Source of the DNA: Mycoplasmataceae bacterium UBA3729
GTDB lineage: Bacteria; Bacillota_I; Bacilli_A; Mycoplasmatales; Mycoplasmoidaceae
Reading direction: 5' to 3'
NCBI GenBank assembly: GCA_002372615.1
Contig: DFHG01000009.1
Location: 1-64,000 of the forward strand
DNA: 64,000 nt
A program made the position numbers and the translations under genes. The notes under the pieces are model-generated. The model was not told the origin of the DNA. It searched no databases and saw only the letters and a program-made list of their open reading frames with translations. Shown here one piece after another: positions 1 through 9,381 of this stretch. How positions within the stretch are numbered: position 1 is the stretch's first letter; each line of letters begins with the position of its first letter.

Positions 1-61
1 TGGATAGAGCGTCTGGCTACGGACCAGAAGGTTGCGGGTTCAACTCCTACAAGGCGCGCCA
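1..61 (+). tRNA. tRNA-Arg(ACG), 5' part missing
   Basis: Partial tRNA cut by the window edge. The anticodon stem TCTGG/CCAGA encloses the loop CTACGGA, giving anticodon ACG (arginine, normally read after deamination to ICG). The T arm and a genomically encoded CCA end (59-61) follow. It is the first of a run of tRNA genes only a few bases apart, which suggests one co-transcribed and processed cluster. Confidence 0.9.
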
Positions 62-64
62 TTA

Positions 65-141
65 CGGGAAGTAGCTTAGCTTGGTAGAGCACTTGCTTTG
101 GGAGCAAGGGGTCGCAGGTTCGAATCCTGTCTTCCCGACCA
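65..141 (+). tRNA. tRNA-Pro(TGG)
   Basis: Complete cloverleaf with acceptor CGGGAAG/CTTCCCG, anticodon stem CTTGC/GCAAG around the loop TTTGGGA (anticodon TGG), a T loop TTCGAAT and encoded CCA. It sits three bases after tRNA-Arg in the cluster. Confidence 0.95.
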
Positions 142-145
142 TTAT

Positions 146-222
146 GGCAGGGTATCTCAGTTGGTTAGAGAACTCGGTTCATACCCGAGGTGTCGTGAGT
201 TCGACTCTCACCCCTGCTACCA
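146..222 (+). tRNA. elongator tRNA-Met(CAT)
   Basis: Complete cloverleaf with anticodon stem CTCGG/CCGAG and loop TTCATAC (anticodon CAT), discriminator A and encoded CCA. Of the three CAT tRNAs in this cluster this one looks like the elongator Met: its loop and stem match the usual elongator form, and its first pair is G-U rather than the C-A mismatch of an initiator. Confidence 0.88.
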
Positions 223-228
223 AATTTA

Positions 229-305
229 GGAGCTTTAGCTCAATTGGTTAGAGCCCCCGACTCATAATCGGTTGGTTATAGGTTCGAGTCCTATAAGCTC
301 CACCA
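229..305 (+). tRNA. tRNA-Ile2 (CAT, probably lysidine-modified)
   Basis: Cloverleaf with acceptor GGAGCTT/AAGCTCC, anticodon loop CTCATAA (anticodon CAT) and encoded CCA. The D arm TAGCTCAATTGG and the overall form resemble mollicute tRNA-Ile2 genes, whose C34 is converted to lysidine by TilS so that AUA is read as isoleucine. The Ile2 versus Met assignment rests on similarity to remembered tRNAs, not on a search. The outermost anticodon-stem pair is a C-T mismatch. Confidence 0.78.
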
Positions 306-339
306 TATAAAGAACAATGTATAATATACATTGTATCTT

Positions 340-432
340 GGATGCTTACCCAAGTCTGGTTGAAGGGACCGGTCTTGAAAACCGGAAGGTATCGAAAGGT
401 ACGCAGGGGTTCGAATCCCTTAGCATCCGCCA
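340..432 (+). tRNA. tRNA-Ser(TGA)
   Basis: Long tRNA with an extended variable arm typical of serine tRNAs. Anticodon stem CCGGT/ACCGG encloses the loop CTTGAAA, giving anticodon TGA. Acceptor GGATGCT/AGCATCC, discriminator G and encoded CCA are present. Confidence 0.93.
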
Positions 433-436
433 CTAT

Positions 437-514
437 CGCGGAGTAGAGCAGTCTGGTTAGCTCATCAGTCTCATAATCTGAAAGTCAGTGGTTCAAATCC
501 ACTCTCCGCAACCA
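437..514 (+). tRNA. initiator tRNA-fMet(CAT) with a variant anticodon stem
   Basis: Acceptor CGCGGAG faces CTCCGCA, so position 1 (C) and position 72 (A) are mismatched, the hallmark of bacterial initiator tRNAs. The anticodon loop is CTCATAA and CCA is encoded. The anticodon stem is TCAGT/TCTGA: the three G-C pairs normally at 29-31:39-41 are replaced by A-U, G-C and a U-U mismatch. It is the last tRNA before the terminator at 531-566. Confidence 0.93.
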
Positions 515-530
515 TAATATTTATTTATTT

Positions 531-566
531 AAAAGATGATGATTGTTATTGTCATCTTTTTTTTTA
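531..566 (+). terminator. rho-independent terminator after the tRNA cluster
   Basis: AAAAGATGA (531-539) pairs with TCATCTTTT (552-560) around a 12-base loop and is followed by an uninterrupted T run. It lies 16 bases downstream of tRNA-fMet and would end the tRNA transcript. Confidence 0.8.
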
Positions 567-766
567 TTTCTATTTAGTGTAAATAAAATAGTTTTTTAGA
601 TAAATATATTTAAAAGAATTAATTAACCAATTTTATGTAGACAATTTAAAAATATATTAAAACTTCTATATAATACTATTGCTTGGAAAAAATCCAAGAA
701 ATGAAGTAATAGTTTCTTTCTTTAATTATTTTTAGAATACTAGTGAGATAACTATTACAAATAAAT
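567..766 (+). other. gene-free stretch with a promoter-like box and alternative hairpins
   Basis: No ORF is visible. A TATAAT box lies at 669-674 without a clear -35. It is followed by ACTATT (675-680) and CTTGGA (682-687), which pair with AATAGT (708-713) and TCCAAG (693-698). GTAATAGTT (706-714) could instead pair with AACTATTAC (750-758). The two foldings exclude each other. This may be the leader of the Asp-Phe tRNA transcript or a small RNA; function unknown. Confidence 0.35.
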
Positions 767-842
767 GGTTCAGTGGTGTACCGGTTAACATGCCTCTCTG
801 TCACAGAGGAGATTGCGGGTTCGATTCCCGTCTGAACCGCCA
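767..842 (+). tRNA. tRNA-Asp(GTC)
   Basis: Cloverleaf with acceptor GGTTCAG/CTGAACC, anticodon stem CCTCT/AGAGG around CTGTCAC (anticodon GTC), T loop TTCGATT and encoded CCA. It is paired with tRNA-Phe four bases downstream. Confidence 0.95.
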
Positions 843-846
843 TAAT

Positions 847-922
847 GGTTTCGTAGCTCAGTCAGTAGAGCAAAGGACTGAAAATCCTTGTGTCGACAGT
901 GCAATTCTGTCCGAAACCACCA
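847..922 (+). tRNA. tRNA-Phe(GAA) with an odd T loop
   Basis: Cloverleaf with acceptor GGTTTCG/CGAAACC, anticodon stem AAGGA/TCCTT and loop CTGAAAA (anticodon GAA), encoded CCA. The T stem GACAG/CTGTC encloses TGCAATT, so position 55 is G instead of the near-universal U (pseudouridine). All stems pair perfectly, so it looks like a working gene. Confidence 0.93.
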
Positions 923-945
923 TAATTAAATTTAATAAAATATAA

Positions 946-975
946 AAAATAAAAATGATACTTTTTTATTTTTTA
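946..975 (+). terminator. possible A/T-only terminator after tRNA-Phe
   Basis: A run AAAAAATAAAAA is followed after about six bases by its T-rich complement, which could form a weak A-U hairpin ending in a U tract. It has no G-C pairs, so the call is tentative. Confidence 0.4.
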
Positions 976-999
976 TTCATTACTAATTAAATAAAGTCA

Positions 1000-1005
1000 T
1001 ATAAT
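1000..1005 (+). promoter_or_regulatory. -10 box for the threonine dehydratase gene
   Basis: TATAAT lies 33 bases before the ATG at 1038. An AGAGG ribosome-binding site (about 1024-1028) lies between them. No convincing -35 is seen. Confidence 0.5.
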
Positions 1006-1037
1006 TAATATTGTTATAGAAAAGAGGCAAAAAATTA

Positions 1038-2276
1038 ATGGAAAAAAAATGAATAAATCCTGTTAAGTTTTCTGATATCATGAAAGCTGAAAATATATTT
1101 CAAAAGTCTGGAGTAGTATATAACTGTACTTTGAAATATTGTAATAATTTATCAAGAAAATTTGGAGCAAATTTCTACCATGCAGTAGAAACAACTCAAC
1201 AAGTTAAATCATTTAAAATTAGAGGAGCATATAATGCTATCGCTAATCTTACTGAAGCACAAAAGAAAAAAGGTGTAATTTGTGCATCTGCAGGTAACCA
1301 TGCACAAGGTACAGCATTATCTGCTACAAAAATGGGAATAAAATCTTACATTGTAATGCCATCTAATGCACCATTGAGTAAAATTAACGCAACGAAAAAT
1401 TTTGGTGGTAATGTAATTTTAGCTCCACAACCTTCATTTGATGCAGCATATGCATTAAGTAAAAAACTTGCAAAAGAAAAAGGTTATATTGAAATTCCTC
1501 CATATGATGCTATTAATACAATTGCTGGACAAGGTACAATTGCATTAGAAGCATTAAGACAAATTCATGACATAGATACATTTGTAGTTCCTATTGGTGG
1601 TGGTGGATTAATTGCTGGTATCGCAACATGTGCTAAAACTATTAACCCTAACATTCGTATTATTGGTGTACAAGCAGCAAACTTCCCAGCAATGAAAATG
1701 TCATATGAAAAAAATAAAATTATTTCATATGCAACTGGCACTCCTACATTAGCTGATGGATGTGCAGTTAAAACTCCTGGAACAATTACATTTGATATTA
1801 TTAGTCATTTAGTAGATCAAATTGTAACTGTTACAGAAGATGAAATAACTAAAGGTATAGCTATACTTTCATATGATGGTAAACTTGTAGCTGAAGGTGC
1901 AGGTGCTATGCCAACTGCTGCTATTCTTGCTAATAAAATTAAATTTAAAAAAGATGAGAATATTGTTTTATTAGTTTCTGGTGGTAACATTGATGTTGTT
2001 AAATATAATGCTACTTTATTAAGAGGTCTTGAATTATTAGGTCGTAAAATTAGAATTAAAATCAATTTCAAAGATGCTAATAAAATTAAAACATTCTGCA
2101 AACTTCTCACAAAACATAGTTCATCAGCTATGGCTATGACACAAGAACAATTTATTACTCCTGATACAAAACCAGGAGAATATTATCTATCAATAATTTC
2201 ATTATCTGAACAAGATATGAAAAATTTGAAAGCTGATTTTACTAAAAATCATATCACATATACAATTATTAAGTAA
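1038..2276 (+). CDS. ilvA: threonine ammonia-lyase (threonine dehydratase)
   Basis: PLP enzyme that deaminates L-threonine to 2-oxobutyrate and ammonia in the cytoplasm. The 412-residue chain has the PLP-lysine region SFKIRGAYNAI near the N-terminus, the phosphate-binding loop GGGGLIAG in the middle, and a C-terminal tail (about 330 on) of ACT-domain length. I chose the ATG at 1038 rather than the one at 1080: it is in frame through a TGA (Trp) codon and has AGAGG upstream. Size and ACT tail fit the catabolic TdcB/IlvA form. No branched-chain amino acid genes are nearby, so a catabolic or ammonia/oxobutyrate-yielding role is more likely than isoleucine synthesis (inference). A hairpin terminator follows directly. 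Confidence 0.92.
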
Positions 2277-2303
2277 TTAATTTAATAATAAATATTCTTA
2301 CAT

Positions 2304-2333
2304 AAAACTCTTAGGATAACCTAAGAGTTTTAT
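2304..2333 (+). terminator. rho-independent terminator after ilvA
   Basis: AAAACTCTTAGG and CCTAAGAGTTTT form a perfect 12-bp stem around the loop ATAA. It lies 27 bases after the ilvA stop and before the cysS promoter. Confidence 0.85.
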
Positions 2334-2342
2334 ACATACTTA

Positions 2343-2348
2343 TATAAT
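2343..2348 (+). promoter_or_regulatory. -10 box placing the cysS start codon at the 5' end
   Basis: TATAAT ends only eight bases before the cysS ATG at 2357. With normal -10 to +1 spacing the transcript would start on or just before the start codon, so cysS is probably translated from a leaderless or near-leaderless mRNA. No Shine-Dalgarno sequence is present. Confidence 0.55.
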
Positions 2349-2356
2349 ATGTCTAT

Positions 2357-3676
2357 ATGATAAGAATCAAAGATTCATCAACAAATAAATTGATTAATAT
2401 GGACAATGATCATATTTCAATATATAATTGTGGTCCAACTGTTTATAATGATGTGCACATTGGTAACATCAGACCAATCATTACTTTTGATGTTCTATAT
2501 AGATATTTAAAATTTATTAAGAAAAATGTAATTTATGTTCATAACATTACTGATATTGATGATAAAATTATTGATCGTGCAATCAAACTAAAACAAAATG
2601 AATTAACTTTATCTAACCATTATTATGAAGAATATTTAAAAATTTTAAAAAATCTTAATATTCAAAAAATGGATGTTCTTCCTAAAGTATCTGACAATAT
2701 TGAAGGAATTATTAATTATGTAAATAAACAAATTAAAAACAATAATGCTTATGTAATTGATGGTAATGTATTTTTTGATGTTAATTTTGTTAATGATTAT
2801 GGTTCCATATCACATCAAAAAATTAATAAATTAATGAATGAAACTAGAAATACTAAAAAATTAATGAAACATAATCCATTAGATTTTGTATTGTGAAAAA
2901 AAACTAATGTTGGTATTTCATGAAAATCTCCATGAAATAGTCATGGAAGACCAGGATGACATACAGAATGTAGTTATTTAATTAATAAATATATTGGAAG
3001 TCAAGTTGATATTCATGGAGGTGGAGTAGATTTAAAATTCCCTCACCATGAAAATGAAAATGCACAAAACAAAGCATTATATGGAGTTAATTTAGCAAAA
3101 TGTTGAATGCATATGGGACATATTAATATTAATGGAGAAAAAATGTCTAAATCATTAAATAATTTTGTTTTAGCTAAAGAAGTTTTAGAAAAATATGATA
3201 CTAATGTAGTTAGATGATTTTTTTATCAAACTCAATATGAAAAACCATTATCATTTTCATATGAGCAATTAGAAAATACAAAAAATGAATTCAATAGATT
3301 TATTAGAAATATTAATAGTGCATTCACAACTCTATATTTAATTAACAAAAAAGTTAAACAAAATATTAAAAATACTATTACTAATGAATTCAAACAATCT
3401 ATTGAAAATAATCTTGATTTTCCAAATATGGTAAAAAATTTATGAGAACTTGCAAAAGGATTAGTGAATATATCTAAAATGAAAGATGAAAAACAATTAT
3501 TAAATAACTTATCTTATTTAATTAGTGAATTAAATATTATGGGTATTAAATATATAAACCCACTAAATAAAAAAAATATTAAGATTATTGATGATTGACA
3601 ATATTATTTACAAAAAAAAGATTATCAAAAATCTGATGAAATTAGAAATAAATTAATTAATTTAAATCTTATTTAA
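2357..3676 (+). CDS. cysS: cysteine--tRNA ligase
   Basis: Charges tRNA-Cys with cysteine. The 439-residue protein is a class I synthetase: the N-terminal segment [15 protein letters not shown] contains the zinc-binding Cys and the HIGH-type motif, and [11 protein letters not shown] carries the KMSKS motif. Several TGA codons are read as Trp, starting at 2894, so the gene looks broken under the standard code but is intact. The length is a little short for CysRS, as is usual in mollicutes. It is transcribed alone, with a -10 box almost touching the start. Confidence 0.95.
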
Positions 3677-3728
3677 AAAATAATTAATCAATAAAAAATA
3701 TTTGATTATTTAAATTTTATGTGTTGCT

Positions 3729-5429
3729 CTAAACTCTAACACCACGTTCTGATAAATCTACCTCAATAAGGAATTCATTAGGATCTGTTGAACCACAATG
3801 TTTTTTAATCATATCAATAACAACTTCAGCATCTATTTTGGCTGTTTGTTTATTAATTGGTTCTAATCCAAACTCATTAGCAATACTACCTTCTAAATTA
3901 GAACTATAACTTGATAAACAAATCCTATATAGTGTATTTTCATCATCCATATTTACTACTGTACCATTATCTAAAATAATTTCGGTGATTTCAATATTAC
4001 CATTTGAATCTATAGTATATTTAAACTTTAAACCAGTTAATTGGTCACCATAATTTGAATACTTAATACCATTCAATAATTGTTGTTTTAATTGTTTACC
4101 ATTTACTTCATAAATATAAAGAAGATTATTAAATGGTAGCATTGTATATACATTACCTAATGTAATAACTTTTTTACCACCATCAGGAACTTCAAATGAT
4201 GCTCTGATTCCTTCAGTATTGTAAAAAGCAATATCAACATTAGTACCTTCCTTAAATAAAGATGTAACTCAATTTCCTGCAGATGTAGCTGTACCATTTC
4301 CATTTATTTTTCTATTTCTAATAATTGAGGTTTTAATATAACCTAATCTTTCTAACATTTTATCAGCAATATAATCTCATGCAAAATGTGAAAGTTCAAG
4401 AACGTTTTTATCTAAATATTGTTTATTTTCATCATTATCATAAAGTCTAGATTGAATATCATTAGAAATTATGTTAATGCATTCAGAATTTTCAATTGTT
4501 AAAGTATTATCATATTTAAATTTAATTGTTGTAGAAGCATATCCTTGACCAAATCATCCACCTTGAATATAAGGTATACCAGTTCTTTCTGCAATTCCTG
4601 ATTTAAAGTCATGTTCATGACCACCAGTTACTAATTGAACATAGTCATGATTTAAATTATTAGCAATAGGAACTGGATTAGCATGAGCCATAACTATGGT
4701 CATATCAGGTTTTTCTAAATTATCTATTTCAATAATTTTTTTATTAAATGCTTCAAGATCATCATCAATATAGTAAGGTGCAATTTTATCAGGTGCTATA
4801 TCATTCGAATAATTAGGAATATAACCAATTAAAGCAATTTTTTTATTAGCTTTATTAATAATTACATAATCTTTTGTATATTCAACTCTTTTTTTATTAG
4901 GTTCTTCTTCATTATCATAATAAAGATTAGCAGCTAATACAGGAATATTAGGATTATCATTCTTATATTTCCCTTTATTAGCAACATCATATTTTTTTAT
5001 AGTACCATTTTCACTACAACTAACACCTAATGTTCAATCAAATTCATGATTACCAAGTGTTACGGCATCATATTTCATTAAATCTAGTGCGGCACGTAAT
5101 GCTGCTCCTTCTGTAAAGTTTGAAACTATTTGCCCTTGATAAATATCTCCACCATCGAGTAAAAGAACATCATCAATAAAAATATTTTCTCTTGCTTTTT
5201 GTATTTGGTTAGCTATATACGCTAAACGATATTGAAAAGTAGCTTCATCATTACTTGTTGTATCTATTAAATAACCATGAATGTCACTAGTTTGGAAAAG
5301 TTTAATAATTGTATCCTTATGAATAATAATATGCATAGTACAACTTGTAGAAATAATTGGTGGCAAAGTAATTATTGAAATTACTAATAAACTTTTTATC
5401 ATTGAAAATTTTTTAGAAATTTTTGTCAT
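3729..5429 (-). CDS. 5'-nucleotidase / metallophosphatase lipoprotein
   Basis: Surface lipoprotein predicted to remove phosphate from extracellular nucleotides, letting a purine- and pyrimidine-dependent organism take up nucleosides. The 566-residue chain starts with a signal peptide ending in the lipobox ISTSC. The calcineurin-like metal motifs TSDIHG, DGGDIYQGQ and GNHEFD follow, and the C-terminal 5'-nucleotidase domain carries NTEGIRASF and YTMLPFNNLLY. TGA Trp codons break the standard reading. Known relatives (UshA/YfkN type) are secreted or surface anchored. It fits with the salvage genes tdk and hpt elsewhere in the window. Confidence 0.88.
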
Positions 5430-5524
5430 ATTTTCGCTTTCATCAACTTAATAATATTTATCATAATATAAATAATGGTCTCATATGATTTATTAATTGC
5501 TAAATTAACATTTAGGGAATTTTA

Positions 5525-6655
5525 CAATATTGTGAGCTATGTTGCAGAAAAGTATGGTTTTTGCTTAAAAATTAATGCAATAATCTTGTTTCAAAACATG
5601 CTTCTTTTCAATAAATAAATTTCAACTATTTTTTGTTGACCAGCAAAGTTCGTTCCTCTATGACAATTTAATAAATGTCTTATAGTGGAATTTATTCTAC
5701 CTTCAAGCACATTGTTCATACTTTTTATTTCATTATTGTCAAGAAAATTAAACAATGTTCCACTTAAAAGTAAATTTCCTAAATTAAATGCAGCAGATCT
5801 TAGTCTTGCATGGGTAAATCAAATTTCACCGGAATCTGAATTAAAACTTTTTTGACTAATAAATTCATAATATTTGTCCTTTCAAATTTTGAATTTAGAT
5901 TGTCAATTATTTGCATGTTCAATAGATTTAATTTTTAATAATTCTCTAGATAAACATAATAATTCTTGACAAGCTTGTGTTTCAGGATTTAATGTTAGCT
6001 TTTATCTAACATTCATTCAACCATGGAATAAGCATCTTTGGATTTTTATATTAAATCACACTGATTTAATCGCTTTAATTAATCCATTTTGTCCATCACA
6101 AACAACATATCCAGGTTCATTAAAGTTTTTAAAAAAATTTCTTTAATTATTTGATGATTCATAATCAACTAAACAAAAACCGATAACATGCTTACCACTA
6201 CTTGCTATTAAAATATCTTCTTGTTAACTCTTAGACCATCAAGATAGATAACAAGATGTCTATCTTTTGAATCAGGAATAAAGATATACTTATTTTTAAA
6301 TATCTTAGTGTTCCTTCAAAATGTCGATCTATGACATCAATATTCAGACATTTTCTTTGAATGGGTAAGATATTCAAAGTATTTGAACAACCATAATTTG
6401 ATTTTTTGTTTCTTTTTATGATTTTTACCAATTTTTAAGTAACTGTGGCAATGTTAGCAATATCATTTTTGACTACCATTTTTGTATAACTTATATTTCT
6501 GCAATTTGTGACCACATTTTTGGCAATAACTATTGCCATTTCTTACTTTCTTTTACATAGAACTATATTATGGGTATATAGTTCAAGTGTTTTTTACATA
6601 TATACTTTTCCATTTTTTCAAAAAACCAACTTTTTTTGCAACATTACTTATAATT
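5525..6655 (-). mobile_element. decayed IS256-superfamily (IS1249-like) insertion sequence
   Basis: A broken transposase gene is bracketed by imperfect inverted repeats. ATGTTGCAGAAAAGTATGG begins at 5539, and its reverse complement begins with CAAAAAACCAACTTTTTTTG at 6619 and continues to 6644. The ends are estimates, and I could not identify a target-site duplication. The element lies between two lipoprotein genes. Confidence 0.65.
5537..6558 (-). pseudogene. transposase pseudogene, IS1249-like
   Basis: Minus-strand reading with UGA as Trp gives a zinc-ribbon start (YCQKCGHKLQKY), a DDE core (LVIYLDGLRV, then VVCDGQNGLIKAIKSV) and a C-terminal part (SGTLFNFLDNNEIKSMNN, LEGRINSTIRHLL, HRGTNFAGQQK). 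This order matches IS1249-type transposases of the IS256 superfamily as I remember them. In-frame TAA codons near the start and at several later points, plus frame breaks, show that it is dead. Confidence 0.7.
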
Positions 6656-6740
6656 TCTATATATTTTGAATTGTATCATCGAAACTAAATTTATAAACAT
6701 TCATTACAAACTTAATTTGCAAAACAAACAAATTTAAAAA

Positions 6741-6769
6741 TAAACATAGGTATTTTATACCTATGTTTA
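6741..6769 (-). terminator. terminator after the BspA-like lipoprotein gene
   Basis: TAAACATAGGTAT and ATACCTATGTTTA form a perfect 13-bp stem with a 3-base loop. On the minus strand it is followed by TTTTTAAATTT and lies about 50 bases after the stop of the gene at 6817-7677. Confidence 0.75.
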
Positions 6770-6816
6770 CACAATTTATGTATTTGAAATATATAAAATT
6801 TAGATTATTGGTAAAA

Positions 6817-7677
6817 TTATCAAGGTCTTACAATTCAACCATTTGGAAAACCAAAATTAGTAGCATTATCAGTGCCTCTATAGTAAAATTTACCACTATA
6901 GTAAATATTATTAACTCAATAGTCAAAACAAGAAGTGTTATCTGCACGTGTGCCACTATAACTTAAATATACTAATTGTAAACTTAAACAACCATTGTAT
7001 AAATAATTGTAGCAACCAAATGCTAAAGTAGTTGCAGGTAAATAAGGTGGAACTACTAAATTTATACAATCTCTAAACATACCATTGTAACAATATTCAC
7101 CTAAATGTTCTGATGGTAAAAAACTACCATTAACATTTACGATACCATCTGAACCTTTAAAAATAGATGAAAAACATCTATTTGGTAACTCTAAAGTTGA
7201 TGTATCACCTGCTTCCGTTTTACCTGTTCCATTATCTATAAGAGATAAAATTGTGCCTGAAAGATAAACACTTCCTTCAAATTTAATATTTGCTGCTTGT
7301 TTATATTTACTTGTAGAAGTATCATAAACATCTCAACCGTGTGGATTGTCACCTCTTACAAGATATTTATTACCTTTAACGAGTTTATATGCTTGTCTAT
7401 CTGAAGAATGCTCTAATTCTATTTTATTTCATCTAAGTTTTCCATACTCTTTATATACAGCAATTTCAAGATTTGGAGTAGTAACAGTATCATTTGGAAT
7501 TTCTCTCCAAAAAACTAATGTAGAATTTTCAATAGGATGAACAACCATATTAGTATCCAACATTTGTTTATTTGAAGTACCCATACTACAACTTGAAATT
7601 GCAGGTATCATTGTTCCAATTGATGCAATTCCAATTAATGGCATCAAAATTTTATTTAATATTTTATTTTTTTTCAT
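6817..7677 (-). CDS. BspA-like repeat surface lipoprotein (short paralogue)
   Basis: The 286-residue predicted lipoprotein has a signal peptide and the lipobox AISSC. It ends in cysteine-bearing surface repeats (CYNGMFRDCINL, CYNYLYNGCLSL) and a tail FYYRGTDNATNFGFPNG. The repeat pattern is that of BspA-family leucine-rich surface proteins common in gut bacteria. The region around YLVRGDNPHGWD and the tail match the gene at 7975-9246, so the two divergent genes are paralogues, this one with fewer repeats. AGAGGAG precedes the ATG. Two in-frame TGA Trp codons lie close to the stop. A role in adhesion or host interaction is inference. Confidence 0.8.
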
Positions 7678-7974
7678 TTTCTCCTCTTTTAACTTATTTA
7701 TATTTATAGATTATACTAAATATTTCATTTTTTCATCATTTAGCATATATTATGTAAAATATTTATGTTTTAAATTTTGTCTTCTTTTCTTCTATTATTG
7801 TTCTCTACATCTACATGCGAAACAATATCTACATTCAATCTAAACACATGCAAAGCACAAAGCAAATAAAATACAAATAAATATACAATTAATAATAATT
7901 ATTAAAAAAATGTATATTTTATGTATAATTGTTTTATACAAAAAAATTAAAGGAAGGTTATATTAATAAAAAAT
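7678..7974. other. divergent intergenic region between two lipoprotein genes
   Basis: About 300 bases without an ORF. It must contain both divergent promoters: on the minus strand a TATAAT box about 30 bases before the start at 7677, on the plus strand an AAGGAAGG ribosome-binding site near 7950-7957. No repeats or site-specific inversion signals were found. Confidence 0.4.
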
Positions 7975-9246
7975 ATGAAAAATAAAACACTAAAATCATT
8001 ATTAATTTATGGTTTAGGAATTACTACTACACTTGGAACAATGATACCTACAATTTCGAGTTGTGGAAGTAAAAAATCCAATGATATTATTTCTGGATAT
8101 TGTGTATTAGAAGTAGGCAAACAAAGTAAATTGAAATACTGAAATTCCTCAACCTCTATTGAAGCTCCAGATTTACAATTTGCATGATATTCACATGGAA
8201 AAATTGGTAATTGACAACAAATAAAATTAAACCAAGAAATAACTCTTGAAGCTAATACAACATATTTATTAAGAGGTAATAATCCAAATGGATGAAATTA
8301 TTGTGATCCAAATAATATTGATGCAGAATCAGATGATCAATATTATCGTCAAGGATGTATTAAATTAACTAATGGTGATGTAAAAATATCAGGTTCAATA
8401 TTAGGTTTATTAGATCAAGGAAATAAAACTAGTGGTTATCAATTACATGATCCTTGTATTTTTTCAAGATTATTCATGGATTCAAATGCAATTACATCTA
8501 TAAGTGATAGTTTCTTGAAAAATGTAGAAACTCTATCGGATCGATGCTATTCTCGAATGTTTAATAACTGTGAAAATTTAAAAACAGTACCTATTTTATA
8601 TTCAACAAAATTAAATAGTAACTGTTACTTTCGTATGTTTAATAATTGTAAAGAATTAGAAAGTGTTCCACTTAAAATGTTACCTGCTACTACATTAACT
8701 TATGGTTGTTATTCTCGTATGTTTCAGGATTGTACAAAGTTAAAGAACACACCTAATTTACCAGCTACAACTCTTAATGAATATGTTTATCATAATATGT
8801 TTAATGGTTGCACTTCTTTAGTAAATACTGTATCAACTTTACCTGCATTAGAGTTAGCTTTCGCTTCTTATAATTGCATGTATGAAGGATGCACATCTTT
8901 ACAAAACCCTCCTAAAATAATGGCGGAAACATTAAATAATACATCTTGTTGTCGTCATATGTTTTATAATTGTTCTAAATTAACAACAACTGAACCTTAT
9001 TTATTAAAGGTAAAAACATTAACAGCAAGTTGTTATCAACAAATGTTCTATGGTTGTGTTGCATTTAATTCAATTGGAATAGCTTATCCAGGATTAAGAA
9101 AGGATGCACCTTTAAATGCATTTGATCAGTGGGTTGAAGGTGTTAGCAGCAAAGGTACATTTTACTATAGTGGTTCTGACACAGATGCTCCAATAGTTAA
9201 TTTTGGTTTTCCAAATGACTGAAAAGTACTACCTTATCCTAACTAA
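7975..9246 (+). CDS. BspA-like leucine-rich repeat surface lipoprotein
   Basis: The 423-residue lipoprotein has a signal peptide ending in TISSC. An N-terminal domain of about 165 residues (containing YLLRGNNPNGW) is followed by at least seven repeats of roughly 24-26 residues with the pattern CYxRMFxxCxxLxxxPxL (for example CYSRMFNNCENLKTVPIL), then a tail FDQWVEGVSSKGTFYYSG. This arrangement is well known in surface proteins of Bacteroides and other gut bacteria. AAGGAAGG lies 17 bases before the ATG. It is a divergent paralogue of the gene at 6817-7677. Acquisition from gut bacteria, or repeat-driven expansion, is plausible but not shown. Confidence 0.85.
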
Positions 9247-9277
9247 AAATTAATTTTAAATTTTAAATTATATTTTT

Positions 9278-9331
9278 AATAATCCCTTTTTAATTCATGA
9301 TAAATCTACAATTAGAAGGGATTATTTTTTT
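9278..9331 (+). terminator. terminator after the BspA-like gene
   Basis: AATAATCCCT (9278-9287) pairs with AGGGATTATT (9317-9326). The stem is extended by AATT/AATT inside and followed by a T run. It lies about 30 bases after the stop codon. Confidence 0.75.
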
Positions 9332-9368
9332 TATGCATTGAATTAAAAATAATCAAAAAATTAATTCA

Positions 9369-9374
9369 TATAAT
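9369..9374 (+). promoter_or_regulatory. -10 box next to the tdk start codon
   Basis: TATAAT ends seven bases before the ATG at 9382, again predicting a leaderless or near-leaderless transcript. No Shine-Dalgarno sequence precedes the ATG. Confidence 0.5.
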
Positions 9375-9381
9375 ACTTTAT

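Noticed and set aside
248..433. Minus-strand ORF of 61 codons
   Set aside because: It lies across tRNA-Ile2 and tRNA-Ser genes and is a by-product of tRNA sequence.
6231..6431. 66-codon minus-strand ORF starting MVKIIKRNKK
   Set aside because: It is out of frame with the IS1249-like transposase remnant that explains this DNA.
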